NCBI RefSeq assembly: GCF_000737245.1
Contig: NZ_JPQU01000016.1
Coordinates: 84,450 to 148,449 of the forward strand
Length of the DNA: 64,000 bases
Direction of reading: 5' to 3'
Source: Pseudomonas syringae
Lineage (GTDB): Bacteria; Pseudomonadota; Gammaproteobacteria; Pseudomonadales; Pseudomonadaceae
The stretch's first letter is position 1. Each line of letters starts with the position of its first letter. This document shows, one piece after another, positions 18,282-27,582 of the stretch. The position numbers were made by a program, and so were the translations under genes. Below the pieces are notes generated by a model. It searched no databases, was not told where the DNA came from, and saw only the letters and a program-made list of their open reading frames with translations.

Positions 18282-18867
18282 TGCCTGATTCCTGTTTGGC
18301 CTTGATGTGCTGCTGCCTTGCGCACCATCGAGTTTGAAGTTAGGGACATGGCAATTCATGACATTCGCTTTGAAGCTGGCAGATAAGCATGAGGGCGGAA
18401 TGTACACACTCGGATGATGCCTGATTGCCATGTGCCATCATAGGGGGAGATCTAAAAATACAGCCGGGATTTGATGGCGATCAAGCAAGCGCCATATGCA
18501 TCATCCATCACTCGTTATTTGCTATTTATGAGTGTTGTTTTTTGGCGTCGAACACATGAGTAATGGGAGGCGAGGCACGTGCTTAAAAACGTCCTCAACG
18601 GTTAAGCATCAAGCAACTGTTCGTTTTTAATCCCTGCTGTTTGTGTTGTTGGAGTCGTAATGACTGAGCGGTGTCGGTTGCCCATGGCCATCAACCCAAT
18701 AGCCGGCTTTACTCATCGCCATTTGCGCCTATCGCCCCAGCGGCGCGATCGCTTTCCGGGCGGATCTGGGCTGTTCAGGCCCGGTTAAGGAATTTTTGAC
18801 GAGTGTCATGCTCTAATTCGCGCACAAGTCTGTAAGGCTTGATGTTCATAGAATCAGGAGCATCTCC
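18282..18867. other. Divergent intergenic region
   Basis: No gene supported in 586 bases between the HD-GYP gene and the OmpA-like gene. The part 18430-18560 is AT-richer and a small inverted pair TGCTTAA/TTAAGCA (about 18580-18606) may be a hairpin. The rest presumably holds both promoters. Confidence 0.5.
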
Positions 18868-19572
18868 ATGTTTACCTCACGTCGTTTGATTATTGCCGCT
18901 ACTGCTCTGGCCATGCTTTCCGGGTGTGCGTCGCAGAATCCATATGACAACCAGGGTCAGGCGCAAAGCTCTGGTGGTGTCAGCAAAACTGCTAAATATG
19001 GTGGGCTGGGTGCTCTGGCCGGTGCCTTGGCCGGTGCGGCCATCGACCATAACAACCGTGGCAAAGGGGCCTTGATTGGTGCTGCTGTCGTGGGCGCAGC
19101 CTCGGCCGGTTACGGTTATTACGCTGACAAGCAGGAAGCCGCGTTGCGGGCCAGCATGGCCAATACCGGGGTTGAAGTTCAGCGCCAAGGCGATCAGATC
19201 AAGCTGATCATGCCGGGCAACATCACTTTTGCCACCGACTCTTCGGCCATCGCCAGCAGCTTCTATTCGCCACTGAACAACCTGGCGGGCTCGCTGAAGC
19301 AGTTCAACCAGAACAACATCGAAATCATTGGCTACACCGACAGCACCGGCTCGCGTCAGCACAACATGGACCTGTCCTTGCAGCGTGCGCAGAGTGTCAG
19401 CACTTACCTGACTTCTCAGGGCGTGGATTCTTCACACCTGTCGGTACGCGGTGCAGGCCCCGATCAGCCGATCGCAAGCAACGCCGACGCAAACGGCCGC
19501 GCCCAGAATCGTCGGGTAGAGGTCAACCTCAAGCCGATTCCGGGGCAGCAATACGAGCAGTATCAGCAGTAA
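18868..19572 (+). CDS. OmpA-family outer-membrane lipoprotein (YiaD/YfiB-like)
   Basis: A 234-residue lipoprotein: signal peptide with lipobox LSGC (Cys20), a glycine-zipper segment (GGLGALAGALAGAAIDH and further Gly/Ala repeats to about residue 87) and a C-terminal OmpA-like peptidoglycan-binding domain (FATDSSAIASSF, IEIIGYTDSTGS, NRRVEVNL). It likely links outer membrane and peptidoglycan. The start follows CAGGAGCATCTCC. It stands alone. Confidence 0.92.
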   Translation: MFTSRRLIIAATALAMLSGCASQNPYDNQGQAQSSGGVSKTAKYGGLGALAGALAGAAIDHNNRGKGALIGAAVVGAASAGYGYYADKQEAALRASMANTGVEVQRQGDQIKLIMPGNITFATDSSAIASSFYSPLNNLAGSLKQFNQNNIEIIGYTDSTGSRQHNMDLSLQRAQSVSTYLTSQGVDSSHLSVRGAGPDQPIASNADANGRAQNRRVEVNLKPIPGQQYEQYQQ

Positions 19573-19576
19573 AACC

Positions 19577-19637
19577 TGTAGGAGCTGCCGAAGGCTATGC
19601 ATCTTAAACGGCGCCATTCGCAGCTTTGGCAGCTCTC
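19577..19637. repeat. REP palindrome, GTAGGAGCTGCCGAAG type
   Basis: Arms GTAGGAGCTGCCGAAG and CTTTGGCAGCTC lie just after the OmpA-like gene and could also end its transcript. Confidence 0.7.
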
Positions 19638-19679
19638 ATCAAACATAAAAATAACTATTTGAAATGCAATGCTGTTTTT

Positions 19680-19774
19680 GTAGGAGCGCGCTTGCCCGCG
19701 ATAGCCTCATGTCAGGCAACACGGTTTTCGATGATGTACTGCCTCTTCGGATGCGGCCCAGACGAAGCGCGCTC
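19680..19774. repeat. REP palindrome, GTAGGAGCGCGCTTGCCCGCGA type
   Basis: Left arm GTAGGAGCGCGCTTGCCCGC; the right arm is truncated or recombined (GCGGCCCAGACGAAGCGCGC). Confidence 0.7.
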
Positions 19775-19798
19775 AGAACCGTGAAGTGCACCCTGAAT

Positions 19799-19925
19799 CT
19801 GTAGGAGTGAGCTTGCTCGCGATCGGCTGCGAAGCAGTCGTGAAAATATCGAATTCACCACCGCAGGAAAGTCGTTCCGACTTTATCGCGAGCAAGGTGG
19901 AGCGCCACCCCGGTCACTCCTACAG
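19799..19925. repeat. REP palindrome with an inserted inner segment
   Basis: Outer arms TGTAGGAGTGAGCTTGCTCG and CGAGCAAGGTGGAGCGCCAC...CACTCCTACAG. The right arm carries about 16 extra bases that interrupt the pairing. Confidence 0.65.
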
Positions 19926-20116
19926 TCCAGCCTTGTGCCAGGCATGCCAAGTCACTGCCTAGTCATTAGTCGTTGCCCTATAGAAACTGCCCGAAGGCTG
20001 CGAACGTGGCGTGTGAGGCAAACCGCATTCGTCGACGTCGTAACCTTCGACTGTTGCTACAGCGTCCCGTGTTTGCTGCGCGACAGCGGCGTCCGGATGA
20101 CGGGCGCGCCCCAGCA

Positions 20117-21025
20117 TTAACGCGTTTTGCCGGGATACTCGGCATGCAACCGATCCAGCAAAAGGTCCTTCTCTTCCCACAGATGGTTGATCCACTGCTG
20201 AAACTCCAGGCGGTACTCGCCGTCCTGGTCGTAGTTCTTGCCGATGAAATGCTGCGGAATTTTGATTTCTTCAAAATGCGCAACCACCTCCTTGACGTTC
20301 CCGCACAGCAGATCCCAATAACCCGGACGCCCGTCGGGATAGTGAATCGTCACATTGATGATCGACTCCAGCTGCTCACCCATTGCATCCAGCACAAAAG
20401 CGATCCCGCCAGCCTTTGGTTTTAGCAGATGGCGAAAGGGTGAGTTTTGCTGGGCATGCTTGCCCTCGGTAAAGCGTGTGCCTTCGGCGAAATTGAAGAT
20501 TCCTACCGGGTTATGGCGAAATTTCGCGCACGTACGGCGAGTGGTTTCCAAGTCTTTGCCTTTCTTTTCCGGATGCTTGGCCAGGTACGCCTTGGAATAG
20601 CGCTTCATGAACGGAAAGCCCAGCGCCCACCACGCCAGACCAATCACCGGCACCCAGATCAACTCCTGCTTGAGGAAGAACTTGAGAGGGCGGATCCGGC
20701 GGTTCAGCACGTACTGCAACACCATGATGTCGACCCAGCTCTGATGGTTGCTGGTCACCAGATAGGAGTGTTCATAGTCCAGGCCTTCCAGCCCTCTCAT
20801 GTGCCAGCGGGTATGGCCCAGCAGATTCATCCAGCGGCTGTTGTTGGCGACCCAGGCTTCGTGGATATGGCTCATCAGCCAGTCGGTCAGCCGTTGCGCC
20901 GCCGTGAAGGGCAGGCAGAGTTTGAAGAGGGCGACGATGAACAGCGGCGTACAACAAACGACCGTATTGAGCGCCAACAGCAGCGAGGCAATAACGCCGC
21001 GCAATGGGGCAGGCAGGAAATCCAT
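20117..21025 (-). CDS. 1-acylglycerol-3-phosphate acyltransferase-like protein (YihG family)
   Basis: A 302-residue membrane acyltransferase of the PlsC/YihG group. It has the catalytic NHQSWVD box (an NHx4D variant) near residue 93 and the substrate motif FAEGTR near 175, with hydrophobic helices at the N-terminus. YihG-type enzymes acylate lysophosphatidic acid as minor PlsC paralogs. It starts 77 bases after the pta stop on the same strand and may be cotranscribed. Confidence 0.88.
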   Translation of the reverse strand: MDFLPAPLRGVIASLLLALNTVVCCTPLFIVALFKLCLPFTAAQRLTDWLMSHIHEAWVANNSRWMNLLGHTRWHMRGLEGLDYEHSYLVTSNHQSWVDIMVLQYVLNRRIRPLKFFLKQELIWVPVIGLAWWALGFPFMKRYSKAYLAKHPEKKGKDLETTRRTCAKFRHNPVGIFNFAEGTRFTEGKHAQQNSPFRHLLKPKAGGIAFVLDAMGEQLESIINVTIHYPDGRPGYWDLLCGNVKEVVAHFEEIKIPQHFIGKNYDQDGEYRLEFQQWINHLWEEKDLLLDRLHAEYPGKTR

Positions 21026-21102
21026 GGTGGATCAAACTCCAGAAAATGTTCGGCCGCTGTCGTCAGAGAAGCGACAGCGGCGAAGTGTACCGAGGTTGTG
21101 TG

Positions 21103-23193
21103 TCAGTGAAGGGTGTCGGCCTGGATCGCCGTCAGTGCGATGGTGTAGACGATGTCATCGACCTGAGCGCCACGTGGCAGATCATTGACCGGCTTGCGCA
21201 GTCCTTGCAGCATCGGGCCGAGGCTGACGCAATCGGCGCTGCGCTGTACGGCTTTATAGGTGGTGTTGCCGGTGTTCAGGTCCGGGAACACAAACACATT
21301 GGCACGCCCGGCCACTGAGCTGTCGGGCGCCAGTTGCCGCGCCACGTTTTCATTGGCCGCGGCGTCGTACTGCAACGGCCCGTCAATCAGCAGGTCGCGT
21401 TTGGCTTCCTGGGCCAGTTGCGTGGCTTCCCGGACTTTTTCCACTTCTTCACCGCTGGCCGAGTTGCCGCTGGAATAGCTGATCATCGCGACCCGCGGAG
21501 CAATGCCGAAGGCCACCGCAGAGTCAGCGCTTTGCAGCGCAATCTCGGCCAGTTCGCTGGCGCTCGGGTGTGGGTTCATGATGCAGTCGCCGTAGACCAG
21601 CACCTGCTCCGGAAACAGCATGAAGAACACCGAAGACACCAGCGTGCAGCCCGGTGCGGTCTTGATCAGTTGCAGGGCAGGGCGAATGGTATTGGCTGTG
21701 GAGTGGATGACCCCGGAAACCAGTCCGTCCACTTCATCCAGTGCCAGCATCATGGTGCCAATCACCACCGTGTCTTCCAGTTGCTGCTCGGCCATGGGCG
21801 CATTGAGGCTTTTGCTTTTGCGCAACTCGACCATGGGAACGATATAGCGCTCGCGAATCACGTCCGGATCAAGGATCTCCAGCCCCGGCGGCAGCTCGAT
21901 CCCCTGAGCTTTGGCGACCGCATGCACTTCTTCGGGCTTGGCCAGCAACACACAACGAGCGATGCCCCGCGCCTGGCAAATCGCAGCAGCCTGAATGGTC
22001 AGAGGCTCGCTGCCTTCGGGCAGAACAATCCGTTTGTTGGCCGACTGTGCGCGCTGGATCAGTTGATAGCGGAACACCGCTGGCGACAGGCGCAATTCCC
22101 GTGGCGTGCCGCAACGCTGATGCAGCCAGGCAGCGTCCAGATGGCTGGCGACGAAATCGGTAATGATCTCGGCCCGCTCCCGGTCATCAATGGGGATTTC
22201 TTTGTTCAATTGGTTGAGTTGCGTGGCGGTCTCATAGGAGCCTGTGCTCACCGACAGCACCGGTAAACCGGCTTGCAGTGCGCCGCGACACAGTTCCAGA
22301 ATCCGCGGGTCAGGCACCGTGTCACTGGTTAGCAACAGGCCAGCCAACGGTACGCCATTCATCGCGGCGAGGCTGACGGCGAGAATGATGTCGTCGCGAT
22401 CCCCCGGGGTTACCACCAGTACGCCCGGTTTGAGCAGCTGCACGGTGTTGAGCACGGTGCGCGCACAAATGATGATCTTCGACATGCGGCGCTGTTCGTA
22501 GTCGCCGGCGTTGATCACATGTGCACCCAGCAACTCGGCTACATCCCGGGTGCGCGGAGCGTTGAGTTCAGCCTGATAAGGAATGCAGCCCAACAGGCGG
22601 AAGTCGCCATTGCGCAGCAACGGCGAATGTTCTTTGAGGCGCGTGGCGAAGGCTTCCATGCTTTCTTCAGTGCGAACTTTGTTCAGGATCACGCCCAGCA
22701 CTTTCGGATCCTTGGGTCCGCCGAATAACTGTGCCTGCAGTTCGACTCGGCCGGACAGTTCGGTCAGCGCTTCGTTTTCGGGTGCGGAAACCAGGATCAC
22801 ATCCGCATCCAGGCTTTTGGCCAGATGCAGATTCACCCGCGCCGCGTAGCTGGCGTTGCGGGTCGGTACCATGCCCTCGACCACCAGCACGTCCTTGCCG
22901 ATGGCTGCCTGTTGATAAAGGTTGATGATTTCTTCGAGCAGCTCATCAAGCTGCCCGTCGCCGAGCATCCGTTCAACATGGGACAACGCAAGCGGCCGTG
23001 GCGGATTGAGACCATGGGTGCGAGCGACCAGCTCCGTAGAGCGTTCCGGCCCAAGATCGCCCGGGTGCGGCTGGGCGATGGGCTTGAAGAAGCCGACTTT
23101 CAGGCCGGCCCGCTCAAGGGTGCGCACCAGGCCAAGGCTTATGGACGTCAGGCCCACACCAAAGTCGGTGGGCGCAATAAAGAAAGTCTGCAT
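21103..23193 (-). CDS. pta: Phosphate acetyltransferase
   Basis: A 696-residue long-form Pta: an N-terminal P-loop-like BioD/CobQ-related domain (TDFGVGLTS start), a middle DRTGG domain and a C-terminal PTA_PTB catalytic domain (about 380-696, with YGDCIMNPHPSASELAEIA and PDLNTGNTTYKAVQRSA). It interconverts acetyl-CoA and acetyl phosphate. No acetate kinase gene lies beside it, unlike the usual ackA-pta pair. Confidence 0.95.
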   Translation of the reverse strand: MQTFFIAPTDFGVGLTSISLGLVRTLERAGLKVGFFKPIAQPHPGDLGPERSTELVARTHGLNPPRPLALSHVERMLGDGQLDELLEEIINLYQQAAIGKDVLVVEGMVPTRNASYAARVNLHLAKSLDADVILVSAPENEALTELSGRVELQAQLFGGPKDPKVLGVILNKVRTEESMEAFATRLKEHSPLLRNGDFRLLGCIPYQAELNAPRTRDVAELLGAHVINAGDYEQRRMSKIIICARTVLNTVQLLKPGVLVVTPGDRDDIILAVSLAAMNGVPLAGLLLTSDTVPDPRILELCRGALQAGLPVLSVSTGSYETATQLNQLNKEIPIDDRERAEIITDFVASHLDAAWLHQRCGTPRELRLSPAVFRYQLIQRAQSANKRIVLPEGSEPLTIQAAAICQARGIARCVLLAKPEEVHAVAKAQGIELPPGLEILDPDVIRERYIVPMVELRKSKSLNAPMAEQQLEDTVVIGTMMLALDEVDGLVSGVIHSTANTIRPALQLIKTAPGCTLVSSVFFMLFPEQVLVYGDCIMNPHPSASELAEIALQSADSAVAFGIAPRVAMISYSSGNSASGEEVEKVREATQLAQEAKRDLLIDGPLQYDAAANENVARQLAPDSSVAGRANVFVFPDLNTGNTTYKAVQRSADCVSLGPMLQGLRKPVNDLPRGAQVDDIVYTIALTAIQADTLH

Positions 23194-23286
23194 TCAGAGT
23201 TCTCGCATAAGCGTAAGCAGTACAAGGGTCGTGGCGCCAATGATCAGCCTCGACCGGGAATCAGGGCGCTGTCGAATCGCAGCGTC

Positions 23287-23628
23287 TCAACGGGGCCTAA
23301 GGTTATCGTTATCCGAGGCCTGCGCACACCAGCCACAGTGAAAGCTTTCACCTATTTTCTTCTGGCGCTGCGCTGGATCGAGAACCCAGGCGCGGGATTG
23401 CCACGGCGGCTGGTGGCGCACGTGCTGAGTGTGCCCGCACGACAACACCACGACCCAATGACCGTCCTCGTCCTGCCGGAAATCAACCACCGTCGGGTTT
23501 TGCAAATTGGGCCGTCTGTCAGAGTTGCGTTCGCTTTCGGGCGATTGCTTGGTTAAACTTGCTCGTTCTTCAATCTTAAGCAAAGGTCTTGCCCTCATGC
23601 CGATCGCCGCCAACAAGGCTGTCTCCAT
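23287..23628 (-). CDS. DUF3565 domain protein, small putative zinc protein
   Basis: The C-terminal part carries the DUF3565 pattern CGHTQHVRHQPPW...FHCGWC, with Cys/His pairs that look like a zinc site. Function is unknown. The start is uncertain: the full frame (113 codons) overlaps the promoter and start of slyD on the other strand, and the conserved domain begins only at about residue 44. A TTG near 23505 or another internal start may be used. It lies between pta and slyD, divergent from slyD. Confidence 0.65.
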   Translation of the reverse strand: METALLAAIGMRARPLLKIEERASLTKQSPESERNSDRRPNLQNPTVVDFRQDEDGHWVVVLSCGHTQHVRHQPPWQSRAWVLDPAQRQKKIGESFHCGWCAQASDNDNLRPR

Positions 23629-24082
23629 CGACTATACCCTTACCAACGACGCTGGTGAGGTCATCGACAGCTCCGCCGGAGGCGCGCCGCTGGTTTACCT
23701 GCAAGGCGCAGGCAACATCATCCCGGGTCTGGAAAAAGCGCTGGACGGCAAGAACGTCGGCGACGAACTGAAAGTTGCCATCGAGCCCGAAGATGCTTAC
23801 GGCGAATACTCTGCCGAACTGGTCAGCACTCTGAGCCGCAGCATGTTCGAAGGTGTCGACGAACTTGAAGTCGGCATGCAGTTCCACGCTTCCGGCCCTG
23901 ACGGCAGCATGCAGATCGTGACCATTCGCGACCTGGATGGTGACGATGTGACCGTTGACGGCAATCACCCTCTGGCTGGTCAGCGCCTGAACTTCGAAGT
24001 GAAGATCGTTGATATCCGTGACGCGAGTGAAGAAGAAATCGCTCATGGTCACGTCCATGGCGAAGGTGGTCACCACCATTAA
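23597..24082 (+). CDS. slyD: SlyD-type FKBP peptidyl-prolyl isomerase
   Basis: A 161-residue FKBP: the N-terminal half of the FKBP fold (DYTLTNDAGEVIDSS, NIIPGLEKAL), an inserted IF chaperone flap (about 70-120), and return to FKBP strands. The short tail is histidine-rich (HGHVHGEGGHHH), suited to binding nickel or other metal ions as in SlyD. It catalyses prolyl isomerisation and chaperones cytosolic or Tat proteins. The start at 23597 has AAGGT upstream; the frame extending to 23507 is not supported by the family N-terminus. A strong terminator follows. Confidence 0.9.
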   Translation: MPIAANKAVSIDYTLTNDAGEVIDSSAGGAPLVYLQGAGNIIPGLEKALDGKNVGDELKVAIEPEDAYGEYSAELVSTLSRSMFEGVDELEVGMQFHASGPDGSMQIVTIRDLDGDDVTVDGNHPLAGQRLNFEVKIVDIRDASEEEIAHGHVHGEGGHHH

Positions 24083-24107
24083 TCTGAGCTGCTAAGCTCA
24101 GGTAGCT

Positions 24108-24174
24108 GAAAAGGCGCCCAGGCCGGTTCCGCGTAGACGACATGTTAGCGCGGCCTGGCAAGGCGCCTTTTTAG
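24108..24174 (+). terminator. Long terminator hairpin after slyD
   Basis: Arms AAAAGGCGCC-CAGGCC and GGCCTG-AAGGCGCCTTTTT are separated by about 28 bases. A run of T ends it on the plus strand and a run of A opens it, so it could work in both directions. Confidence 0.8.
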
Positions 24175-24214
24175 TACGCCGCTGGTACGTATTGCAGTCA
24201 AGGGGGAATTGGTC

Positions 24215-24697
24215 ATGAGTGCTTTTCACGACATGAAACTCAAAGCTCTGGATGGACAGGAGCTGCCGCTGGCGCCGTTCAAGGGGCAAGTGGTTCTCGT
24301 CGTTAACGTGGCTTCGAAATGTGGGCTGACGCCTCAATACGCCGCGCTCGAAACCCTCTATCAGACGTATAAAAGCAAAGGCTTCAACGTTCTCGGTCTG
24401 CCTTGCAATCAGTTTGCCGGACAGGAACCTGGTACTCAGGAAGAGATCCAGGCGTTTTGCAGCCTCAACTACGGCGTGACCTTCGCGTTGGGCGAAAAGC
24501 TTGAAGTGAACGGCCCGCAGCGCCATTCACTGTATCGCCTGCTGGCCGGCGAAGGCGCGGAGTTCCCGGGCGACATCACCTGGAATTTCGAAAAATTCCT
24601 GGTCGGCAAAAACGGCGGCGTCATCGCCCGTTTCTCCCCGCGCACTGCACCGGATGATCCGGCGGTGATTCAGGCGATTGAAAAAGCGTTGGCTTGA
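24215..24697 (+). CDS. Glutathione/thioredoxin peroxidase (GPx family)
   Basis: A 160-residue cysteine-type glutathione peroxidase: the catalytic motif NVASKCGLTPQY has Cys36 where animal enzymes have selenocysteine, the glutamine lies in GLPCNQFAGQEPG (which also carries a second cysteine), and the tryptophan motif is ITWNFEKFL. It reduces peroxides, in bacteria often with thioredoxin. The start at 24215 is set by AGGGGGAA 8 bases upstream; a TTG two codons earlier is less likely. Confidence 0.92.
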   Translation: MSAFHDMKLKALDGQELPLAPFKGQVVLVVNVASKCGLTPQYAALETLYQTYKSKGFNVLGLPCNQFAGQEPGTQEEIQAFCSLNYGVTFALGEKLEVNGPQRHSLYRLLAGEGAEFPGDITWNFEKFLVGKNGGVIARFSPRTAPDDPAVIQAIEKALA

Positions 24698-24718
24698 GTT
24701 GTGAATTGCGCAACCGAC

Positions 24719-24813
24719 TCTGTGGGAGCGAATTCATTCGCGAATCTATCTTTCAGACGCTGACTATGCAGTGAGTGTTCTGGCCTCTTCGCGAATGAAT
24801 TCGCTCCCACAGA
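24719..24813. repeat. REP palindrome, GAATTCATTCGCGAA type
   Basis: Arms TGTGGGAGCGAATTCATTCG and CGAATGAATTCGCTCCCACA, downstream of the peroxidase. Confidence 0.85.
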
Positions 24814-24934
24814 GGTTGATCTCATTTATTTCCCAATCCACTTCTAAACCCCAATCACTCAAATCAATAGTGCTGTCACCTCTGTGATGCTGCGCTCTAT
24901 CCTTGGCCATTGAAAAATCATCAAGGACGCTCAC

Positions 24935-26038
24935 ATGCCGGTCAAAGCCCTGTTCAAACCCTTTCGTCTCGGCAACCTCGAATTGTCATCACGGGTAGTG
25001 ATGGCACCCATGACCCGCTCCTTCTCGCCCGGCCATGTACCCAATTCAAAGGTGATCGAGTATTACCGTCGACGAGCTGCTGCTGGCGTCGGGCTGATCA
25101 TCACTGAAGGCACGACGGTCAATCACAAGGCCTCCAACGGGTACCCCAACGTTCCACAGTTCTTTGGCGAAGCGCCCTTGGCTGGCTGGAAAAAAGTCGT
25201 CGACGCAGTGCACGCCGAGGGCGGCAAGATCGTTCCTCAGCTGTGGCACGTCGGTGCGGTGCGTCGCTTGGGCACGGAGCCCGATGGCAGCGTCCCGGCG
25301 TATGGCCCCAGCGAGAAACTCAAGGATGGCCAGGTGGTTGTCCACGGCATGACCCACTCAGACATTGCCGAGGTCATCGCGGCTTTTGCTCAGGCCGCTA
25401 AAGATGCGCAGACCATCGGCATGGATGGCGTGGAAATCCACGGCGCCCACGGTTACCTGGTGGATCAGTTCTTCTGGGAGGGCAGTAACCAGCGTACTGA
25501 TGAATATGGCGGTGACCTGGCTGCCCGATCGCGTTTCGCCATCGAGTTGATCCAGGCGGTACGTGCAGCCGTTGGACCGGACTATCCCATCATCTTTCGT
25601 TTCTCACAGTGGAAGCAGCAGGATTACAGCGCTCGACTGGTTGAAACGCCGGAGGCGCTGGAAGCCTTTCTCAAGCCGCTGTCCGACGCGGGGGTGGATA
25701 TTTTCCACTGCTCCACACGACGTTTCTGGGAGCCCGAATTCGAAGGCTCCGAGCTGAATCTGGCAGGCTGGACACGCAAGTTGACCGGCAAGCCAACCAT
25801 CACCGTGGGCAGCGTCGGACTGGATGGTGAATTTCTGCAGTTCATGGTCAATACCGACAAAGTCGCTCAACCCGCCAGCCTGGAAAATCTATTGCAGCGT
25901 CTGGGCAACGACGAGTTCGACCTGGTTGCGGTGGGCCGTGCGTTGCTGGTGGATCCGGACTGGGCGTTGAAAGTGCGTGAAGGCCGTGAGCAGGACATCC
26001 TGCCTTTCAGCCGCGACGCCCTGACCACATTGATCTGA
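24935..26038 (+). CDS. Old Yellow Enzyme family NADH:flavin oxidoreductase
   Basis: A 367-residue (beta/alpha)8 FMN enzyme. It has the N-terminal OYE start (LFKPFRLGNLELSSRVVMAPMTR), the strand with QLWHVGAV, HGAHGYLVDQFFWEGSNQRTDEYGG for FMN and substrate contacts, and a C-terminal phosphate-binding segment (VAVGRALLVDP). Members reduce activated alkenes, nitro compounds or enones using NAD(P)H. The physiological substrate is unknown. It is monocistronic and convergent with the glycosyltransferase. Confidence 0.9.
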   Translation: MPVKALFKPFRLGNLELSSRVVMAPMTRSFSPGHVPNSKVIEYYRRRAAAGVGLIITEGTTVNHKASNGYPNVPQFFGEAPLAGWKKVVDAVHAEGGKIVPQLWHVGAVRRLGTEPDGSVPAYGPSEKLKDGQVVVHGMTHSDIAEVIAAFAQAAKDAQTIGMDGVEIHGAHGYLVDQFFWEGSNQRTDEYGGDLAARSRFAIELIQAVRAAVGPDYPIIFRFSQWKQQDYSARLVETPEALEAFLKPLSDAGVDIFHCSTRRFWEPEFEGSELNLAGWTRKLTGKPTITVGSVGLDGEFLQFMVNTDKVAQPASLENLLQRLGNDEFDLVAVGRALLVDPDWALKVREGREQDILPFSRDALTTLI

Positions 26039-26055
26039 TGTGGATTGAGCTCAGC

Positions 26056-27228
26056 TCAGCGCGGGACTTGCCCTAGAGCCAGCAATTGCGGCACCGGGCA
26101 AACGCTGAGCAGCTGTCGTTCGAACAGATCGATAATCGCTGCCCAGCCTTGGCGGCTTGCGTGCTGCCGGGCGTTGAGGCGCACTCTGCGTAAGGTTTCG
26201 CTGTCTTCGAGCAGCCAGCAGGCGGCATCGATAAACGCTTCTTCATCTCCCGGCATGGCCAACGCTCCGTTGTGGCCATGGCGTATATGTTGCGCCGCAG
26301 CCGCTTCATCGTAGGCCACAACGCCAAGCCCGGACGCCAGCGCTTCGAGTACCACGTTGCCGAAGGTTTCGGTCAGGCTCGGGAATAGAAACATGTCCCC
26401 AGATGCGTAGTGCGCGGCCAATGTCTCACCCCGCTGAGTCCCGCAGAAAATTGCCTCCGGCATCTGCTGTTCAAGGCTGGCGCGTTGCGGACCGTCGCCG
26501 ACCATAATCAGCTTCAACGTCCGTTGCGGGTATCGGCTTTTCAGCGCCTCGAAGCCCGTCTTGAGCAACCCCAGATTCTTTTCTGGCGCAAGCCGCCCCA
26601 CGTGCAATACCGCTACGTCGTCCGCTGCCAATCCCCAGCTGTCGCGCAATGACTGGCTGCGTTTCGACGGATGAAACAGCTGGCTGTCCACACCGTGGGA
26701 CAACAACTCGATCCGCTCGAAACCCCGTCGCTCCAACTCCATCTTCTGGCTCACGCTGGGCGCCAGGGTGATATGCGAGCGATTGTGAAACCAGCGCAGG
26801 TAATGGGTCAGGATGCGGCTGATCATGCCAATCCCGTATTGCCGAGCGTACTGCGCGAAGTTGGTATGAAAGCCACTGACCACTGCAATCCCCAGACGCC
26901 GCGCGGCACGCAGGGCAGACAACCCAAGTGGGCCTTCAGTGGCGATATACAGCACGTCCGGGCGCTGGCGCTGCCAACGGCGCAGCAATTTACGCATCGA
27001 CGACTGCCCCCACTGCAACCCTGGATAGCCCGGAATCGGCCAGCCGCGACACAGCATCAGGTCATCCGCCGGAGGGCCGGTATCTTCCGCCTGACGAGGC
27101 CGAACCAACTCGACCCGATGCCCACGCAAACGCAACCCGTCACAAAGCCGCCCCAGGGTCGTGGCGATGCCATTGATTTCGGGAGAGAAGGTTTCGGTGA
27201 TGAGGGTGACATGAAGAGATTTGCTCAT
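26056..27228 (-). CDS. GT4-family glycosyltransferase (mannosyltransferase-like)
   Basis: A 390-residue GT-B glycosyltransferase. The N-terminal domain begins ITETFSPEINGIATTLGRL, typical of the GT4 group that includes mannosyltransferase MgtA and SqdX-like enzymes. The C-terminal domain carries VGRLAPEKNLGLL and the sugar-nucleotide loop SLTETFGNVVLEALASG (E-x7-E). A sugar donor such as GDP-mannose is plausible but not shown. No glycan cluster surrounds it. Confidence 0.88.
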   Translation of the reverse strand: MSKSLHVTLITETFSPEINGIATTLGRLCDGLRLRGHRVELVRPRQAEDTGPPADDLMLCRGWPIPGYPGLQWGQSSMRKLLRRWQRQRPDVLYIATEGPLGLSALRAARRLGIAVVSGFHTNFAQYARQYGIGMISRILTHYLRWFHNRSHITLAPSVSQKMELERRGFERIELLSHGVDSQLFHPSKRSQSLRDSWGLAADDVAVLHVGRLAPEKNLGLLKTGFEALKSRYPQRTLKLIMVGDGPQRASLEQQMPEAIFCGTQRGETLAAHYASGDMFLFPSLTETFGNVVLEALASGLGVVAYDEAAAAQHIRHGHNGALAMPGDEEAFIDAACWLLEDSETLRRVRLNARQHASRQGWAAIIDLFERQLLSVCPVPQLLALGQVPR

Positions 27229-27582
27229 GACAGCCAGTCTCGGCTGCGATGGTTGCGGTTATGTGGCGGTCGGGTGATGGATTTGTGACGGTCTGCAGGA
27301 ATAACCAACGCCGCCGCTAACAGTGAATAGCAAGTGCAATGGGTTGCGTAGGTAATTAATTAAGGCGCAGGGGTGTTTTATTTAGTGCCAAAAGCTAGTG
27401 TGGTGCGCCAATAAATAAATCCAGTTAGATATATAAGATTAGTGCGGTTGCCGGTTTCTTCCTGAGTAACGTTGGATGTGTCGAGAGGCAAAGCTCATAA
27501 GTAGAGCTGCTCCGATACCTTGAGCCTGCACGATTCGAAGTTACGGATCAGCAGGTTTGTATCCAAATTTCAGGAAGAAAAA
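27229..27582. other. AT-rich intergenic region
   Basis: This 354-base stretch is visibly richer in A/T than the flanks (for example TAATTAATTAAGG near 27353 and AATAAATAAATCC near 27413). It should contain the promoters of the glycosyltransferase and FlhE-like genes. No gene or REP element seen. Confidence 0.5.

Larger units (their letters stand above)
19573..20116. other. REP-rich intergenic region
   Basis: No gene seen in 544 bases. Three palindromic elements are present (19577-19637, 19680-19774, 19799-19925), each of a different type, followed by about 190 bases with nothing recognised. Confidence 0.65.
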
